Shown: in pieces, positions 51,097 to 63,689 of the stretch | Numbering within the stretch: position 1 is the stretch's first letter | How the letters are laid out: every line of letters begins with the position of its first letter | Assembly (NCBI RefSeq): GCF_016650815.1 | Contig: NZ_JAEKEZ010000030.1 | Span: 69,501-133,500 of the forward strand | DNA: 64,000 nucleotides | Reading direction: 5' to 3' | Source: Pseudomonas sp. TH31 | Lineage (GTDB): Bacteria > Pseudomonadota > Gammaproteobacteria > Pseudomonadales > Pseudomonadaceae | Made by a program: the position numbers and the translations under genes | The notes under the pieces: model-generated | The model's database searches: none | What the model saw: the letters and a program-made list of their open reading frames with translations, nothing else | Told to the model about the DNA's origin: nothing

Positions 51097-51354
51097 CTAG
51101 AACACCCAGCGCTGTTCCACCTGGCTGACGGGTTGATCCACTTCCGCTTGCAGCGAATGGACAGGCGCGAACCCCTGCGAATCCCCCAGTGATGTGTTTA
51201 TCCCTCCACCGAAGTAGCGCGGTCCGGCCTCCCGATAGGCGTCTGGAGAGAATTGGACCGTAGTGCATCCCAGCCCAAGGCAACCCACAAACAGCAACGC
51301 TGCCAGCCTTGTGAAAACGTTACAGGCGATATTTTCCAGAACCTTTTGCTGCAT
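51097..51354 (-). CDS. Small lipoprotein, function unknown
   Basis: This 85-residue protein has a lipoprotein signal: hydrophobic LAALLFVGCLGLGC with the lipobox LGLGC (Cys about 29), followed by TTVQFSPDAYREAGPRYFGGG. The tail VDQPVSQVEQRWVF ends at a TAG. The ATG at 51354 follows GGGACTGTGGGAAAG. It lies upstream of the FecR and CHASE2 genes on the same strand and is divergent from the response regulator, so it is probably part of this module. The C-terminal end strongly resembles that of the membrane protein at 8114-8401. No known family is recognised. Confidence 0.6.
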   Translation of the reverse strand: MQQKVLENIACNVFTRLAALLFVGCLGLGCTTVQFSPDAYREAGPRYFGGGINTSLGDSQGFAPVHSLQAEVDQPVSQVEQRWVF

Positions 51355-51545
51355 CTTTCCCACAGTCCCTATTGAGTATTCTGCCAGTGGCTTCGCGCCT
51401 GAGGGCGAAGTGCTACTAGCGTAGCCACCCTCTGGAACTTCGGAGCGATTCGCCACAATTGTTCAGATTCAGGCAATCAGCCTAAACTCGCTCCTGTAGG
51501 ACTTTTCTTGAACGTTGCCCTTACGAGATGAAGGAATCATTGCGC

Positions 51546-52265
51546 ATGCGTGTCGCAATACTGGATGACGAACCCGCCGAGCTACGTCGGGTGGAACAGA
51601 CACTGCGACAGATCCCCTCTGCGGGAGAGCAAGCGTGGACATTGCACAGTTTCGAGCGAGGGGAGGACCTGCTGCGGCAGCTTCGGCGGGAGACCTTCGA
51701 CCTGCTGATCCTCGACTGGCAACTGCCCGATATCAGTGGCCTGTCGCTGTTGCGCTGGACCCGCGAACACATGGACGCACCACCCGCCGCGATCATGCTG
51801 ACCAGTCGCGACGCCGAGAGCGATATCGTCCAGGCCCTGAATGCCGGCGCCGATGACTACGTGAGCAAACCGTTCCGCCCTAATGAGCTCAAGGCGCGGG
51901 TGAGTGCGGTATTACGCCGGCATGGCCTGCAACGATCGGCCGCCACTGAACTGCTGACGTTCAATGACTTGGCCTTCGACGACGCCGAACTGACCGTCAC
52001 CCGCGCCGGCAGCCCCATCAGCCTGACCGAAAAAGAATACCGACTGGCCCACTGCCTGTTCACCAACCTGGGCCGGCCGCTGTCTCGGGAATACCTGTAT
52101 GAGCGGTTCTGGAGCCATGAAGAAATGATCTCTTCCAGACCGCTGGATACTCACATTTATCGCCTTCGCAATAAGCTCGGGCTGACGGCTGATCGAGGTT
52201 GGCAGTTGTTGACGATTTATGGGTATGGGTATCGGTTGGAAAGTGTGGCGTCAGTAATCGAGTAA
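51546..52265 (+). CDS. OmpR/PhoB-family response regulator
   Basis: This 239-residue regulator has a receiver domain (acidic pocket ILDDEP, phospho-acceptor in LLILDWQLPD, MLTSRD, and lysine in VSKPF) and a winged-helix DNA-binding domain (about 135-235; LTEKEYRLAHCLFTNLGRPLS, RPLDTHIYRLRNKL, IYGYGYRL). I prefer the ATG at 51546 (MRVAILDDEP), since AAGGA lies 10 bases before it; another ATG is six codons upstream. It is divergent from the lipoprotein-FecR-CHASE2 genes and is the likely output partner of the kinase. It terminates at the palindrome shared with gyrB. Confidence 0.92.
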   Translation: MRVAILDDEPAELRRVEQTLRQIPSAGEQAWTLHSFERGEDLLRQLRRETFDLLILDWQLPDISGLSLLRWTREHMDAPPAAIMLTSRDAESDIVQALNAGADDYVSKPFRPNELKARVSAVLRRHGLQRSAATELLTFNDLAFDDAELTVTRAGSPISLTEKEYRLAHCLFTNLGRPLSREYLYERFWSHEEMISSRPLDTHIYRLRNKLGLTADRGWQLLTIYGYGYRLESVASVIE

Positions 52266-52270
52266 CGATC

Positions 52271-52359
52271 AAAAGATCGCAGCCTTCGGCAGCTCCTACA
52301 GGGAAATGCGGTCGGCATAGGAGCTGCCGAAGGCTCGGGCCGCGTTCGGACGATCTTTT
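52271..52359. repeat. Family A REP pair with a 15-base interruption
   Basis: The left arm is standard. The right arm runs GAGCTGCCGAAGGCT, then about 15 extra bases (CGGGCCGCGTTCGGA), then CGATCTTTT, so the outer stem is displaced. This is the only copy in the window with an insertion. Confidence 0.85.
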
Positions 52360-52376
52360 GATTTTCCAGAAGCCAT

Positions 52377-52409
52377 AAAAAAGGCCAACGCTTAAGCGTT
52401 GGCCTTTTT
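52377..52409. terminator. Bidirectional terminator between gyrB and the response regulator
   Basis: A palindrome AAAGGCCAACGC-TTAA-GCGTTGGCCTTT with A and T tracts on both flanks serves both convergent genes. Confidence 0.93.
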
Positions 52410-52428
52410 GTTTGGCGCTGCCGCTGGA

Positions 52429-55961
<3,533 letters not shown>

Positions 55962-55981
55962 CTAGCTTCTGCTGAGCATGA

Positions 55982-57085
55982 TTACAGACGCATCGGCATG
56001 ACAACGTAGGCCGAGTCGTCGTTGTCAGACTCTTGCACCAGCGCACTGCTGTTGGAGTCGGACAGGATCAGGCGAACCTGCTCGGTGGTCATCACGCCCA
56101 GCACGTCGAGCAAGTAGCTCACGTTGAAGCCGATTTCCAGGGAGCCGCCGTTGTACTCAACACCCACCTCTTCTTCCGCTTCTTCCTGCTCAGGGTTGTT
56201 CGCCTGGATCTTCAACTGACCATTGGCCAGTTGCAGACGGATGCCGCGATACTTCTCGTTGGACAGAATCGCGGTACGGCTGAACGCTTCGCGCAGGGCC
56301 TGGCGATCGCCGAGCACCAGCTTGTCACCGCCCTTCGGCAGAACACGCTCGTAGTCCGGGAATTTGCCGTCGACCAGTTTAGAGGTGAAGGTGAATTCGC
56401 CAGTGGTCGCACGGATGTGGTGCTGACCCAGGACGATACTGACCAGACCGTCCGGTTCAGTCAGCAGGCGCGCCAGCTCAAGAATACCCTTGCGCGGTAC
56501 GATCACCTGGTGACGATCCGGCTGACCGATATCGGCCTTCATCGAGCACATGGCCAGACGGTGACCGTCGGTGGCCACCGCGCGGATGATGCCTTCGGAA
56601 ACTTCCAGCAGCATGCCGTTGAGGTAGTAACGCACGTCCTGCTGGGCCATGGCGAAGCTGGTGCGTTCGATCAGACGGCGCAGTTTGCTTTGCTCAAGGT
56701 TGCAAGTCAGCGAGCCTGGGCCTTCTTCAACCGTCGGGAAATCGTTGGACGGCAGGGTCGACAGGGTGAAGCGGCTACGGCCTGCCTTCACGACGAGCTT
56801 CTGCTCATCGACCTTGATGTCGATCAGTGCGTCGTTCGGCAGGCTCTTGCAGATATCCATCAACTTGCGCGCAGGCACGGTGATGGAACCTGGATCAGCC
56901 GGTTCCTCGAGTTGCACACGACCGACCAGCTCGACTTCCAGGTCGGTACCGGTCAGCGACAGTTGCTGGCCTTCGACAACCAGCAGCACGTTGGAGAGCA
57001 CCGGCAAGGTCTGTCGGCGCTCGACGACACCTGCGACCAGTTGCAGGGGTTTCAACAGGGCTTCGCGTTGAATGGTGAAATGCAT
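55982..57085 (-). CDS. dnaN: DNA polymerase III beta sliding clamp
   Basis: This 367-residue clamp forms a dimeric ring that tethers polymerase to DNA. It starts MHFTIQREALLKPLQLVAGVVERRQTLPVLSN and ends AYVVMPMRL, both typical; three structural repeats are implied. The gene lies 39 bases downstream of dnaA, with recF following by 20 bases, so dnaA-dnaN-recF-gyrB is one conserved cluster. Confidence 0.98.
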   Translation of the reverse strand: MHFTIQREALLKPLQLVAGVVERRQTLPVLSNVLLVVEGQQLSLTGTDLEVELVGRVQLEEPADPGSITVPARKLMDICKSLPNDALIDIKVDEQKLVVKAGRSRFTLSTLPSNDFPTVEEGPGSLTCNLEQSKLRRLIERTSFAMAQQDVRYYLNGMLLEVSEGIIRAVATDGHRLAMCSMKADIGQPDRHQVIVPRKGILELARLLTEPDGLVSIVLGQHHIRATTGEFTFTSKLVDGKFPDYERVLPKGGDKLVLGDRQALREAFSRTAILSNEKYRGIRLQLANGQLKIQANNPEQEEAEEEVGVEYNGGSLEIGFNVSYLLDVLGVMTTEQVRLILSDSNSSALVQESDNDDSAYVVMPMRL

Positions 57086-57124
57086 GGTCTAGTCCCTTGC
57101 CTTAATAAGCTGCGCTGGTGTTCA

Positions 57125-58645
57125 TCAAGTGGTCAGTGTACGCAGCAGGTTCTTGTAGTCCTCGCGGATGTCCGCGTCGGATTCCTTAAGTTCGTTGATC
57201 TTGCGGCAGGCGTGCAAAACCGTCGTATGGTCGCGACCGCCAAACACATCGCCGATTTCCGGCAGGCTGTGGTTGGTCAGTTCCTTGGACAACGCCATGG
57301 CGACCTGACGGGGACGTGCCACCGAGCGCGAACGGCGCTTGGACAGCAGGTCCGAGATCTTGATCTTGTAGTACTCGGCGACGGTGCGCTGAATGTTATC
57401 CACAGAGACCAGTTTATCTTGCAGCGCCAACAAGTCTTTCAGGGATTCGCGAATCAGCTCGATGGTGATGTCGCGGCCCATGAAGTGCGAGTGGGCGATC
57501 ACACGTTTAAGCGCGCCTTCCAGCTCACGGACGTTGGAGCGAATACGCTGGGCAATGAAGAACGCCGCGTCGTGTGGCAGATCGACTTTGGCCTGGTCGG
57601 CCTTTTTCATCAGGATCGCTACGCGGGTTTCCAGCTCCGGCGGCTCGACAGCTACCGTCAGGCCCCAGCCGAAGCGGGACTTGAGGCGTTCTTCAAGGCC
57701 TTCGATTTCTTTCGGATAGCGGTCACTGGTGAGAATGACCTGCTGGCCGCCTTCAAGCAGGGCGTTGAAGGTGTGGAAAAACTCTTCCTGGGAACGTTCC
57801 TTGCGGGCAAAGAACTGAATGTCATCGATCAGCAGCGCATCCACCGAACGGTAGAAGCGCTTGAACTCGTTGATCGCGTTCAGTTGCAGCGCCTTGACCA
57901 TGTCGGCCACGAAACGCTCGGAATGCAGGTACACGACCTTGGCATTCGGGTTCTTCTTTAATAGGTGGTTACCTACAGCGTGCATCAAGTGGGTTTTACC
58001 CAAGCCTACGCCGCCATAAAGGAAGAGTGGGTTGTAGCCGTGCTTCGGGTTATCCGCCACTTGCCAGGCCGCAGCCCGGGCCAGTTGGTTGGACTTACCC
58101 TCGACGAAGTTTTCGAAGGTGAACGTGCGGTTCAGGTAGCTGGTGTGCTTGAGCGCGCCTTCAACCTGCACGGTGCGCTGTTCGGCGCGAACCGGGGCCT
58201 GTTGCGAACTGGCGCCGGCCATCGGGTCGAAGCTGTCACGGGACGGCTCTTCACTGACTTCGGCCACCTTTTGGGTCGAACGTTTGGTCTGAGTGGCGGC
58301 CGGGGCTGGCGCAGGCGCGCTGACTGGTGCTTGCGCAGCCTGAGCCTGGGAGGCCGCGGCGGCCAGCGGAGCATTAGGCGCCGCGCGCGGTGCCGAGCTG
58401 CGTTTGCTGCCTATTAATAAGGAAAGCGCCGGCGCCATGCCATTGCCATGCTCATCCAGCAGTTCGAGGACGCGGCCCAGGTACTTTTCGTTGACCCAGT
58501 CGAGAACAAAACGATTCGGTGCGTAGACACGCAACTCGTCGCCTTCGGCTTCGACCTGTAGTGGACGGATCCAAGTGTTGAATTGTTGGGCAGGCAGCTC
58601 ATCGCGCAAAAGCTCCACGCACTGCTGCCAAAGTTCCACTGACAC
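57125..58645 (-). CDS. dnaA: Chromosomal replication initiator DnaA
   Basis: This 506-residue initiator binds DnaA boxes and melts oriC. Domain I (1-85, [21 protein letters not shown]) is followed by a long Ala/Pro-rich domain II (about 85-170), the AAA+ domain III ([25 protein letters not shown]) and the DNA-binding domain IV with [21 protein letters not shown] and [14 protein letters not shown]. The promoter region overlaps the oriC DnaA boxes, so autoregulation is likely. An exact DnaA box also lies within its own coding region (57396-57404). Confidence 0.98.
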   Translation of the reverse strand: MSVELWQQCVELLRDELPAQQFNTWIRPLQVEAEGDELRVYAPNRFVLDWVNEKYLGRVLELLDEHGNGMAPALSLLIGSKRSSAPRAAPNAPLAAAASQAQAAQAPVSAPAPAPAATQTKRSTQKVAEVSEEPSRDSFDPMAGASSQQAPVRAEQRTVQVEGALKHTSYLNRTFTFENFVEGKSNQLARAAAWQVADNPKHGYNPLFLYGGVGLGKTHLMHAVGNHLLKKNPNAKVVYLHSERFVADMVKALQLNAINEFKRFYRSVDALLIDDIQFFARKERSQEEFFHTFNALLEGGQQVILTSDRYPKEIEGLEERLKSRFGWGLTVAVEPPELETRVAILMKKADQAKVDLPHDAAFFIAQRIRSNVRELEGALKRVIAHSHFMGRDITIELIRESLKDLLALQDKLVSVDNIQRTVAEYYKIKISDLLSKRRSRSVARPRQVAMALSKELTNHSLPEIGDVFGGRDHTTVLHACRKINELKESDADIREDYKNLLRTLTT

Positions 58646-58712
58646 GGATATCCCCTAAGTTGAAAGCCGGTGAGGCAAAAACAAGCGGCCATTGTAGCGG
58701 TCAGACGCGCAC

Positions 58713-59090
58713 TTATCCACATGCAGGTTGCGCACTCCCCATGAATTATCAATGCGTTAACTACTAAAAATGCGACCAGCGGTATGTGTATAAGCTCTGT
58801 GGATAACCGCCCCTGAGGGCACTGGACAAGTGGGGGCAAACTCGGTGGATAACTGACCTGTGGATAACTAGCCATTCCATACACAGCTTATCCGACAGCG
58901 CAGCACAGGCTGACCACCGTTTTCCACCGTAGTTGTCATTCCCTGTACATCACGGTTTAGAAGGGCTTAAGGCAGTTATCCACAGTAGATGGCGTCCCTA
59001 GCTTTTATAAGCTTTACAGAAAAGCTTTAAATAATTCCCTTCTTTATTTCTATATCTAGCGAAGGACCGTTCAACGAGAAAACCCCTGGA
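58713..59090. other. oriC: Chromosome replication origin oriC
   Basis: In the dnaA-rpmH gap there are four exact TTATCCACA DnaA boxes: plus strand 58713-58721 and 58976-58984; minus strand 58798-58806 and 58859-58867. TTATACACA lies on the minus strand at 58785-58793 and a one-mismatch box at 58844-58852. An AT-rich stretch (about 58995-59090) follows the last box and is the likely unwinding element. This gene neighbourhood and layout match known Pseudomonas origins. The remainder of the gap to 59211 holds the rpmH promoter. Confidence 0.93.
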
Positions 59091-59121
59091 GATCTATTTA
59101 TAAGGAAACGCTGGTTGGAAA

Positions 59122-59150
59122 TTGACCTAGAGGCTTGCTTTCTCTAGAAT
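59122..59150 (+). promoter_or_regulatory. Sigma-70 promoter of rpmH-rnpA
   Basis: TTGACC at 59122-59127 and TAGAAT at 59145-59150 are separated by exactly 17 bases, a near-consensus housekeeping promoter. Transcription should start about 59157, leaving a leader of some 55 bases before the rpmH start at 59212. Confidence 0.85.
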
Positions 59151-59211
59151 CCCCGGTCTCTTAAAACGGGGGCCATTCCGGCCCGTTGTGGACGAACCAG
59201 GTAACACGACA

Positions 59212-59346
59212 ATGAAACGTACTTTCCAACCAAGCACTATCAAACGCGCTCGTACCCACGGTTTCCGTGCTCGCATGGCTACCAAAAACGGTCGTGCCGT
59301 CCTGTCGCGTCGTCGCGCCAAAGGTCGTGCGCGTCTGGCAGTTTGA
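59212..59346 (+). CDS. rpmH: 50S ribosomal protein L34
   Basis: This 44-residue basic protein begins [20 protein letters not shown], the universal L34 start, and ends in GRARLAV. It is a component of the large ribosomal subunit near the 23S rRNA domain III. It is the first gene of the rpmH-rnpA-yidD-yidC-mnmE cluster that flanks oriC in most bacteria; rnpA starts 17 bases after its stop. Confidence 0.98.
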   Translation: MKRTFQPSTIKRARTHGFRARMATKNGRAVLSRRRAKGRARLAV

Positions 59347-59362
59347 TAATCCGGCACTGGAG

Positions 59363-59764
59363 GTGAGTCAGGACTTCAGTCGGGACAAGCGTTTGCTTAC
59401 GCCCCGGCATTTCAAAGCAGTCTTTGACTCCCCTACCGGCAAGGTTCCGGGGAAAAATCTCCTGCTCCTTGCGCGCAACAACGATCTTGATCACCCCCGT
59501 CTCGGGTTGGTTATCGGGAAAAAGAGCGTAAAGCTCTCCGTCGAGCGCAATCGCCTCAAACGTCTGATGCGCGAATCGTTTCGCCTGAACCAGGATTCGC
59601 TGGTCGGCTGGGACATAGTTATCGTCGCGCGCAAAGGTTTGGGGGACGTAGAAAACCCCGAATTGATTCAGCATTTCGGCAAACTCTGGAAGCGTCTGGC
59701 ACGCAGCACGCCAGTACCAGCAGTCAAAGCCGAAACTGTAGGGGTAGACAGTCCCGATGCGTAA
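59363..59764 (+). CDS. rnpA: Ribonuclease P protein component
   Basis: This 133-residue basic protein assists the RNase P RNA in maturing tRNA 5' ends. It carries the signature [30 protein letters not shown] take the GTG at 59363 ([16 protein letters not shown]) as start, as in other P. fluorescens group proteins, although the TGGAGG ribosome site is unusually close; an extension upstream would run through the rpmH coding sequence. The stop overlaps yidD by 8 bases. Confidence 0.93.
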   Translation: MSQDFSRDKRLLTPRHFKAVFDSPTGKVPGKNLLLLARNNDLDHPRLGLVIGKKSVKLSVERNRLKRLMRESFRLNQDSLVGWDIVIVARKGLGDVENPELIQHFGKLWKRLARSTPVPAVKAETVGVDSPDA

Positions 59765-60002
59765 ACTGGCACTCGTTCCGATCCAGTTTTATCGCTATGC
59801 CATTAGTCCTCTGATGGCCAATCACTGTCGCTTCTACCCCAGTTGTTCCTGCTACGCGTATGAAGCCATAGAAAATCATGGCCTTCTGCGCGGTGGCTGG
59901 CTGGCCTTTCGTCGTTTAGGTCGCTGTCATCCGTGGAATCCCGGTGGTTTTGACCCGGTTCCGCCTATCCCTACCTCCCGTTCTTCTTCGATGGCCGAGT
60001 AA
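59757..60002 (+). CDS. yidD: Membrane protein insertion efficiency factor YidD
   Basis: This 81-residue membrane-associated protein assists insertion of inner-membrane proteins by YidC. The family signature [20 protein letters not shown] with three cysteines is present, followed by [15 protein letters not shown]. An amphipathic N-terminal helix ([17 protein letters not shown]) should attach it to the membrane. It overlaps rnpA by 8 bases and precedes yidC by 2, so all are one operon. Confidence 0.95.
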   Translation: MRKLALVPIQFYRYAISPLMANHCRFYPSCSCYAYEAIENHGLLRGGWLAFRRLGRCHPWNPGGFDPVPPIPTSRSSSMAE

Positions 60003-60004
60003 TC

Positions 60005-61690
60005 ATGGATATCAAACGCACGATCCTGATCGTCGCCCTGGCAATCGTGTCCTACGTTATGGTTCTTAAATGGAACCAGGACTATGGCCAGGCTGCCCTG
60101 CCGACTCAGAATGTTGCTTCCAGTACTACCGCACCGGGCCTACCGGACACGGCGACTGGCAATAATGCTTCTGTCAGTGACGACATTCCACGCGCCGCAA
60201 GCGATACCAGTGCCACTGCACCGACTGAAACTCCAGTAGCTGTAAGCAAAGACCTCATCCAGATCAAAACGGATGTGCTCAACCTGGCTATCGATCCACA
60301 AGGTGGTGATGTTGCCCAGTTGACGTTGCCGCTGTATCCACGTCGCCAGGACCATCCGGAAATTCCATTCCAGTTGTTCGACAACGGCAACGAGCGGACT
60401 TATCTGGCTCAGAGCGGCTTGATCGGCACCGACGGTCCGGACGCAAGTCCAACCGGTCGTCCGGTTTACTCCTCGGAGAAGAAGATCTACCAACTGGCCG
60501 ACGGCCAGAACCAATTGATCGTGGACCTGAAGTTCAGCAAGGACGGCGTCAACTACATCAAGCGTTTCACAGTGAAACGTGGCCTGTATGACGTAACCGT
60601 TTCCTATCTGATCGACAACGAAAGCGCCAAGCCTTGGTCCGGCGCGATGTTCGCGCAACTGAAGCGTGACGCCAGCTCCGATCCTTCTTCCAGCACGGCC
60701 ACCGGCACCGCGACTTACCTGGGCGCCGCCCTGTGGACAAGTAACGAGCCGTACAAGAAAGTGTCCATGAAGGACATGGACAAGGGCCAGCTGAAAGAAA
60801 CCGTTAACGGTGGTTGGGTTGCCTGGTTGCAGCACTACTTCGTGACCGCGTGGATTCCGGCGAAGGGCGAAAGCAACGTCGTCCAGACCCGTAAAGACAG
60901 CAAAGGCAACTACATCATCGGCTACACCGCTCCGGCATTGACCGTTGCACCCGGTGCAAAAGCTGAAGTCAGCGCTGTTCTGTACGCCGGCCCGAAAAGC
61001 CAGGCTGTGCTGAAAGAGTTGTCCCCAGGTCTGGAACTGACCGTCGACTACGGCATTCTGTGGTTCATTGCCCAGCCGATCTTCTGGCTGCTGCAACACA
61101 TCCACGCGATCGTCGGCAACTGGGGCTTCTCGATCATCTTCCTGACGATGCTGATCAAAGGGATTTTCTTCCCGCTGTCGGCAGCCAGCTACAAATCCAT
61201 GGCGCGCATGCGTGCAGTGGCACCGAAACTGGCCGCGCTGAAAGAGCAACATGGCGACGACCGGCAGAAAATGTCCCAAGCCATGATGGAGCTGTACAAG
61301 AAAGAGAAGATCAATCCACTGGGTGGCTGCTTGCCAATCCTGGTGCAGATGCCGGTTTTCCTCTCGTTGTACTGGGTTCTGCTGGAAAGCGTTGAAATGC
61401 GCCAAGCGCCGTTCATGCTGTGGATTACTGACCTGTCGATCAAGGACCCGTTCTTCATTCTGCCGATCATCATGGGTGCAACCATGTTCATCCAGCAGCG
61501 GTTGAACCCGACGCCTCCGGATCCGATGCAGGCCAAGGTGATGAAGCTGATGCCAATCATCTTCACCTTCTTCTTCCTGTGGTTCCCGGCGGGTCTGGTG
61601 CTGTACTGGGTGGTCAACAACTGCCTGTCCATCAGCCAACAGTGGTACATCACGCGTAAAATCGAACGGGCTACCAAAGCAGCCGCTTGA
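60005..61690 (+). CDS. yidC: Membrane protein insertase YidC
   Basis: This 561-residue inner-membrane insertase has transmembrane helix 1 (about residues 7-24), a large periplasmic domain (about 40-350) of beta-supersandwich type, and five C-terminal helices (about 355-550) with WGFSIIFLTMLIKGIFFPLSA, including the hydrophilic-groove arginine in SYKSMARMRA. The LGGCLPILVQMPVFLSLYWVL stretch is typical. A terminator at 61713-61737 follows. Confidence 0.97.
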   Translation: MDIKRTILIVALAIVSYVMVLKWNQDYGQAALPTQNVASSTTAPGLPDTATGNNASVSDDIPRAASDTSATAPTETPVAVSKDLIQIKTDVLNLAIDPQGGDVAQLTLPLYPRRQDHPEIPFQLFDNGNERTYLAQSGLIGTDGPDASPTGRPVYSSEKKIYQLADGQNQLIVDLKFSKDGVNYIKRFTVKRGLYDVTVSYLIDNESAKPWSGAMFAQLKRDASSDPSSSTATGTATYLGAALWTSNEPYKKVSMKDMDKGQLKETVNGGWVAWLQHYFVTAWIPAKGESNVVQTRKDSKGNYIIGYTAPALTVAPGAKAEVSAVLYAGPKSQAVLKELSPGLELTVDYGILWFIAQPIFWLLQHIHAIVGNWGFSIIFLTMLIKGIFFPLSAASYKSMARMRAVAPKLAALKEQHGDDRQKMSQAMMELYKKEKINPLGGCLPILVQMPVFLSLYWVLLESVEMRQAPFMLWITDLSIKDPFFILPIIMGATMFIQQRLNPTPPDPMQAKVMKLMPIIFTFFFLWFPAGLVLYWVVNNCLSISQQWYITRKIERATKAAA

Positions 61691-61712
61691 TTTACACTGT
61701 GGATAACCACTC

Positions 61713-61737
61713 AAAACGCCCCCTAGTGGGGCGTTTT
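61713..61737 (+). terminator. Terminator after yidC
   Basis: AAAACGCCCC and GGGGCGTTTT form a perfect 10-base stem with a 5-base loop, followed by GCTATC. It separates yidC from mnmE. A DnaA box (61698-61706) lies just before it. Confidence 0.85.
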
Positions 61738-61769
61738 GCTATCTGTCACTTTTGTCTGGATACCGGTTT

Positions 61770-63140
61770 ATGAGCGTTCCTCGTGAAACCATCGCCGCCG
61801 TCGCCACCGCCCAAGGTCGCGGCGGTGTGGGCATTGTCCGTATTTCCGGGCCGCTGGCGAGTGTGGCGGCCAAAGCCATCAGCGGCCGTGAACTGAAACC
61901 GCGATATGCCCATTACGGCCCGTTCCTCAGTGAAAACGAAGAGGTGCTGGACGAAGGCATCGCCCTGTATTTTCCGGGACCGAACTCCTTTACTGGCGAA
62001 GATGTGCTGGAACTCCAGGGCCACGGTGGCCCGATCGTGCTCGATATGCTGCTCAAGCGCTGCCTGGAACTCGGTTGCCGCTTGGCCCGGCCGGGTGAAT
62101 TCAGCGAGCGCGCCTTCCTTAACGATAAACTCGACCTGGCCCAGGCCGAGGCGATTGCCGATTTGATCGAGGCCAGTTCTGCACAAGCTGCGCGAAATGC
62201 CCTACGTTCCTTGCAAGGTGCGTTTTCCCTGCGTGTGCATAACCTCACTGAGCAATTGATCGGCCTGCGCATCTACGTTGAAGCCGCCATCGACTTCCCG
62301 GAAGAAGAAATCGACTTCCTCGCCGATGGCCACGTGCTGAGCATGCTCGACAAAGTCCGCGATGAATTATCCACAGTCCTTCGCGAAGCCGGGCAGGGCG
62401 CCTTGCTGCGGGACGGGATGAACGTCGTCATTGCCGGCCGGCCGAATGCCGGCAAATCCAGCCTGTTGAATGCCTTGGCCGGGCGTGAAGCCGCGATCGT
62501 CACCGAGATCGCCGGCACCACCCGGGACATTCTTCGCGAACATATCCACATCGACGGCATGCCGTTGCACGTGGTCGACACCGCGGGGCTGCGCGATACC
62601 GATGACCAAGTGGAAAAAATCGGTGTAGAGCGAGCATTGAAGGCCATCGGTGAAGCGGATCGGGTGTTGTTGGTGGTGGATGCCACAGCTCCGGAAGCGC
62701 TTGATCCGTTTGCATTGTGGCCAGAATTCCTTGAAACCCGGCCAGATCCGGCGAAAGTCACGCTGATCCGTAACAAGGCTGACCTGACGGGTGAAGCGAT
62801 TGCGCTGGAAGTCAGCGACGATGGCCATGTCACCATCAGCTTGAGTGCCAAGTCGGCAGGCGAGGGCCTTGAGTTGCTGCGTGAACACCTCAAGACCTGC
62901 ATGGGCTACGAGCAGACCTCTGAAAGCAGCTTCAGCGCACGCCGGCGTCACCTGGAGGCGTTGCGACATGCCAGTGCGTCCCTTGAGCACGGTCGGGCTC
63001 AGCTGACGCTCGCGGGTGCCGGTGAGTTATTGGCCGAAGATCTGCGTCAGGCGCAGCAGTCTTTGGGCGAAATCACCGGTGCTTTCAGCTCCGATGACCT
63101 GCTGGGGCGGATCTTTTCCAGCTTCTGTATCGGTAAATAG
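61770..63140 (+). CDS. mnmE: tRNA modification GTPase MnmE
   Basis: This 456-residue GTPase works with MnmG to add carboxymethylaminomethyl groups to U34 of certain tRNAs. It has an N-terminal tetrahydrofolate-binding domain, helical domain and G domain with [12 protein letters not shown] (G1), EIAGTTRDI (G2), DTAG (G3) and NKAD (G4). The C-terminal FCIGK contains the catalytic cysteine. I chose the ATG at 61770 ([16 protein letters not shown]). A second ATG lies six codons earlier. Confidence 0.97.
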   Translation: MSVPRETIAAVATAQGRGGVGIVRISGPLASVAAKAISGRELKPRYAHYGPFLSENEEVLDEGIALYFPGPNSFTGEDVLELQGHGGPIVLDMLLKRCLELGCRLARPGEFSERAFLNDKLDLAQAEAIADLIEASSAQAARNALRSLQGAFSLRVHNLTEQLIGLRIYVEAAIDFPEEEIDFLADGHVLSMLDKVRDELSTVLREAGQGALLRDGMNVVIAGRPNAGKSSLLNALAGREAAIVTEIAGTTRDILREHIHIDGMPLHVVDTAGLRDTDDQVEKIGVERALKAIGEADRVLLVVDATAPEALDPFALWPEFLETRPDPAKVTLIRNKADLTGEAIALEVSDDGHVTISLSAKSAGEGLELLREHLKTCMGYEQTSESSFSARRRHLEALRHASASLEHGRAQLTLAGAGELLAEDLRQAQQSLGEITGAFSSDDLLGRIFSSFCIGK

Positions 63141-63269
63141 TCCTTCTGCTGTTCACAGACAGGCCATTCGCGCCTGTCTGTTCCCTCCTTTTCTGAAACT
63201 TTCCCAGAGTGCCGAGCAGATTCTTTCTGCTTAAGCGGATTTCCCGCGTCCTGAATTCCCTCATTCGAC

Positions 63270-63550
63270 GCTTTTCTGTGGATTAAGCCCTGTGAATAAC
63301 TGCCTCTAAGGGCAGTTGATAACAGGGCCTGAAAACTGAAGATAAACCCATCTGTGGATAACCACCCCTTTCATCCACAGGCTTAGACCGGTTATCCAAC
63401 GGCCTCCTTGGCACATGACCACAGGGTTTTGAATCTCTGTACATATTGAATATAAAAGCCTGTAGAGATCTATCCACAGAAATGGTGCTCAGTAGAAATA
63501 AACATAAAAACAAAGATTTAATAAATTTCTCTCTTTTTAATTTCTATAAC
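63270..63550. other. Second DnaA-box cluster and AT-rich region before mnmG
   Basis: The 549-base mnmE-mnmG gap has an exact DnaA box at 63353-63361 (minus strand), TTATTCACA at 63291-63299 (minus strand), and one-mismatch boxes at 63277-63285, 63371-63379 and 63470-63478. An AT-rich tract (about 63490-63550) follows, as at oriC. A possible -10 (TATACT, 63613-63618) for mnmG lies to the right. It resembles a second origin-like locus. Confidence 0.7.
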
Positions 63551-63689
63551 CCCGACTTCTCCACAGCTGGTTAAATTTTGTGCAAAGGGTTCTTTAGGAA
63601 GGGCGAAGTCCCTATACTTGCCGACCGGGTCCAGAAACCGGGCTCAAACTATTCCTGAATTACCTACTTAAGCAGGCACGAGGTGCGTG

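Noticed and set aside
50861-51283. A 140-residue minus-strand open frame overlapping the lipoprotein gene
   Set aside because: Its composition is unlike a protein (scattered Cys, no domain), no ribosome site is seen, and the overlapping lipoprotein frame has a clear signal and natural stop. I considered a frameshift continuation but the lipoprotein end (RWVF) looks natural.
58888-58896. TTATCCGAC as another DnaA box in oriC
   Set aside because: Two mismatches from the consensus in the critical CACA end, so it was not counted.
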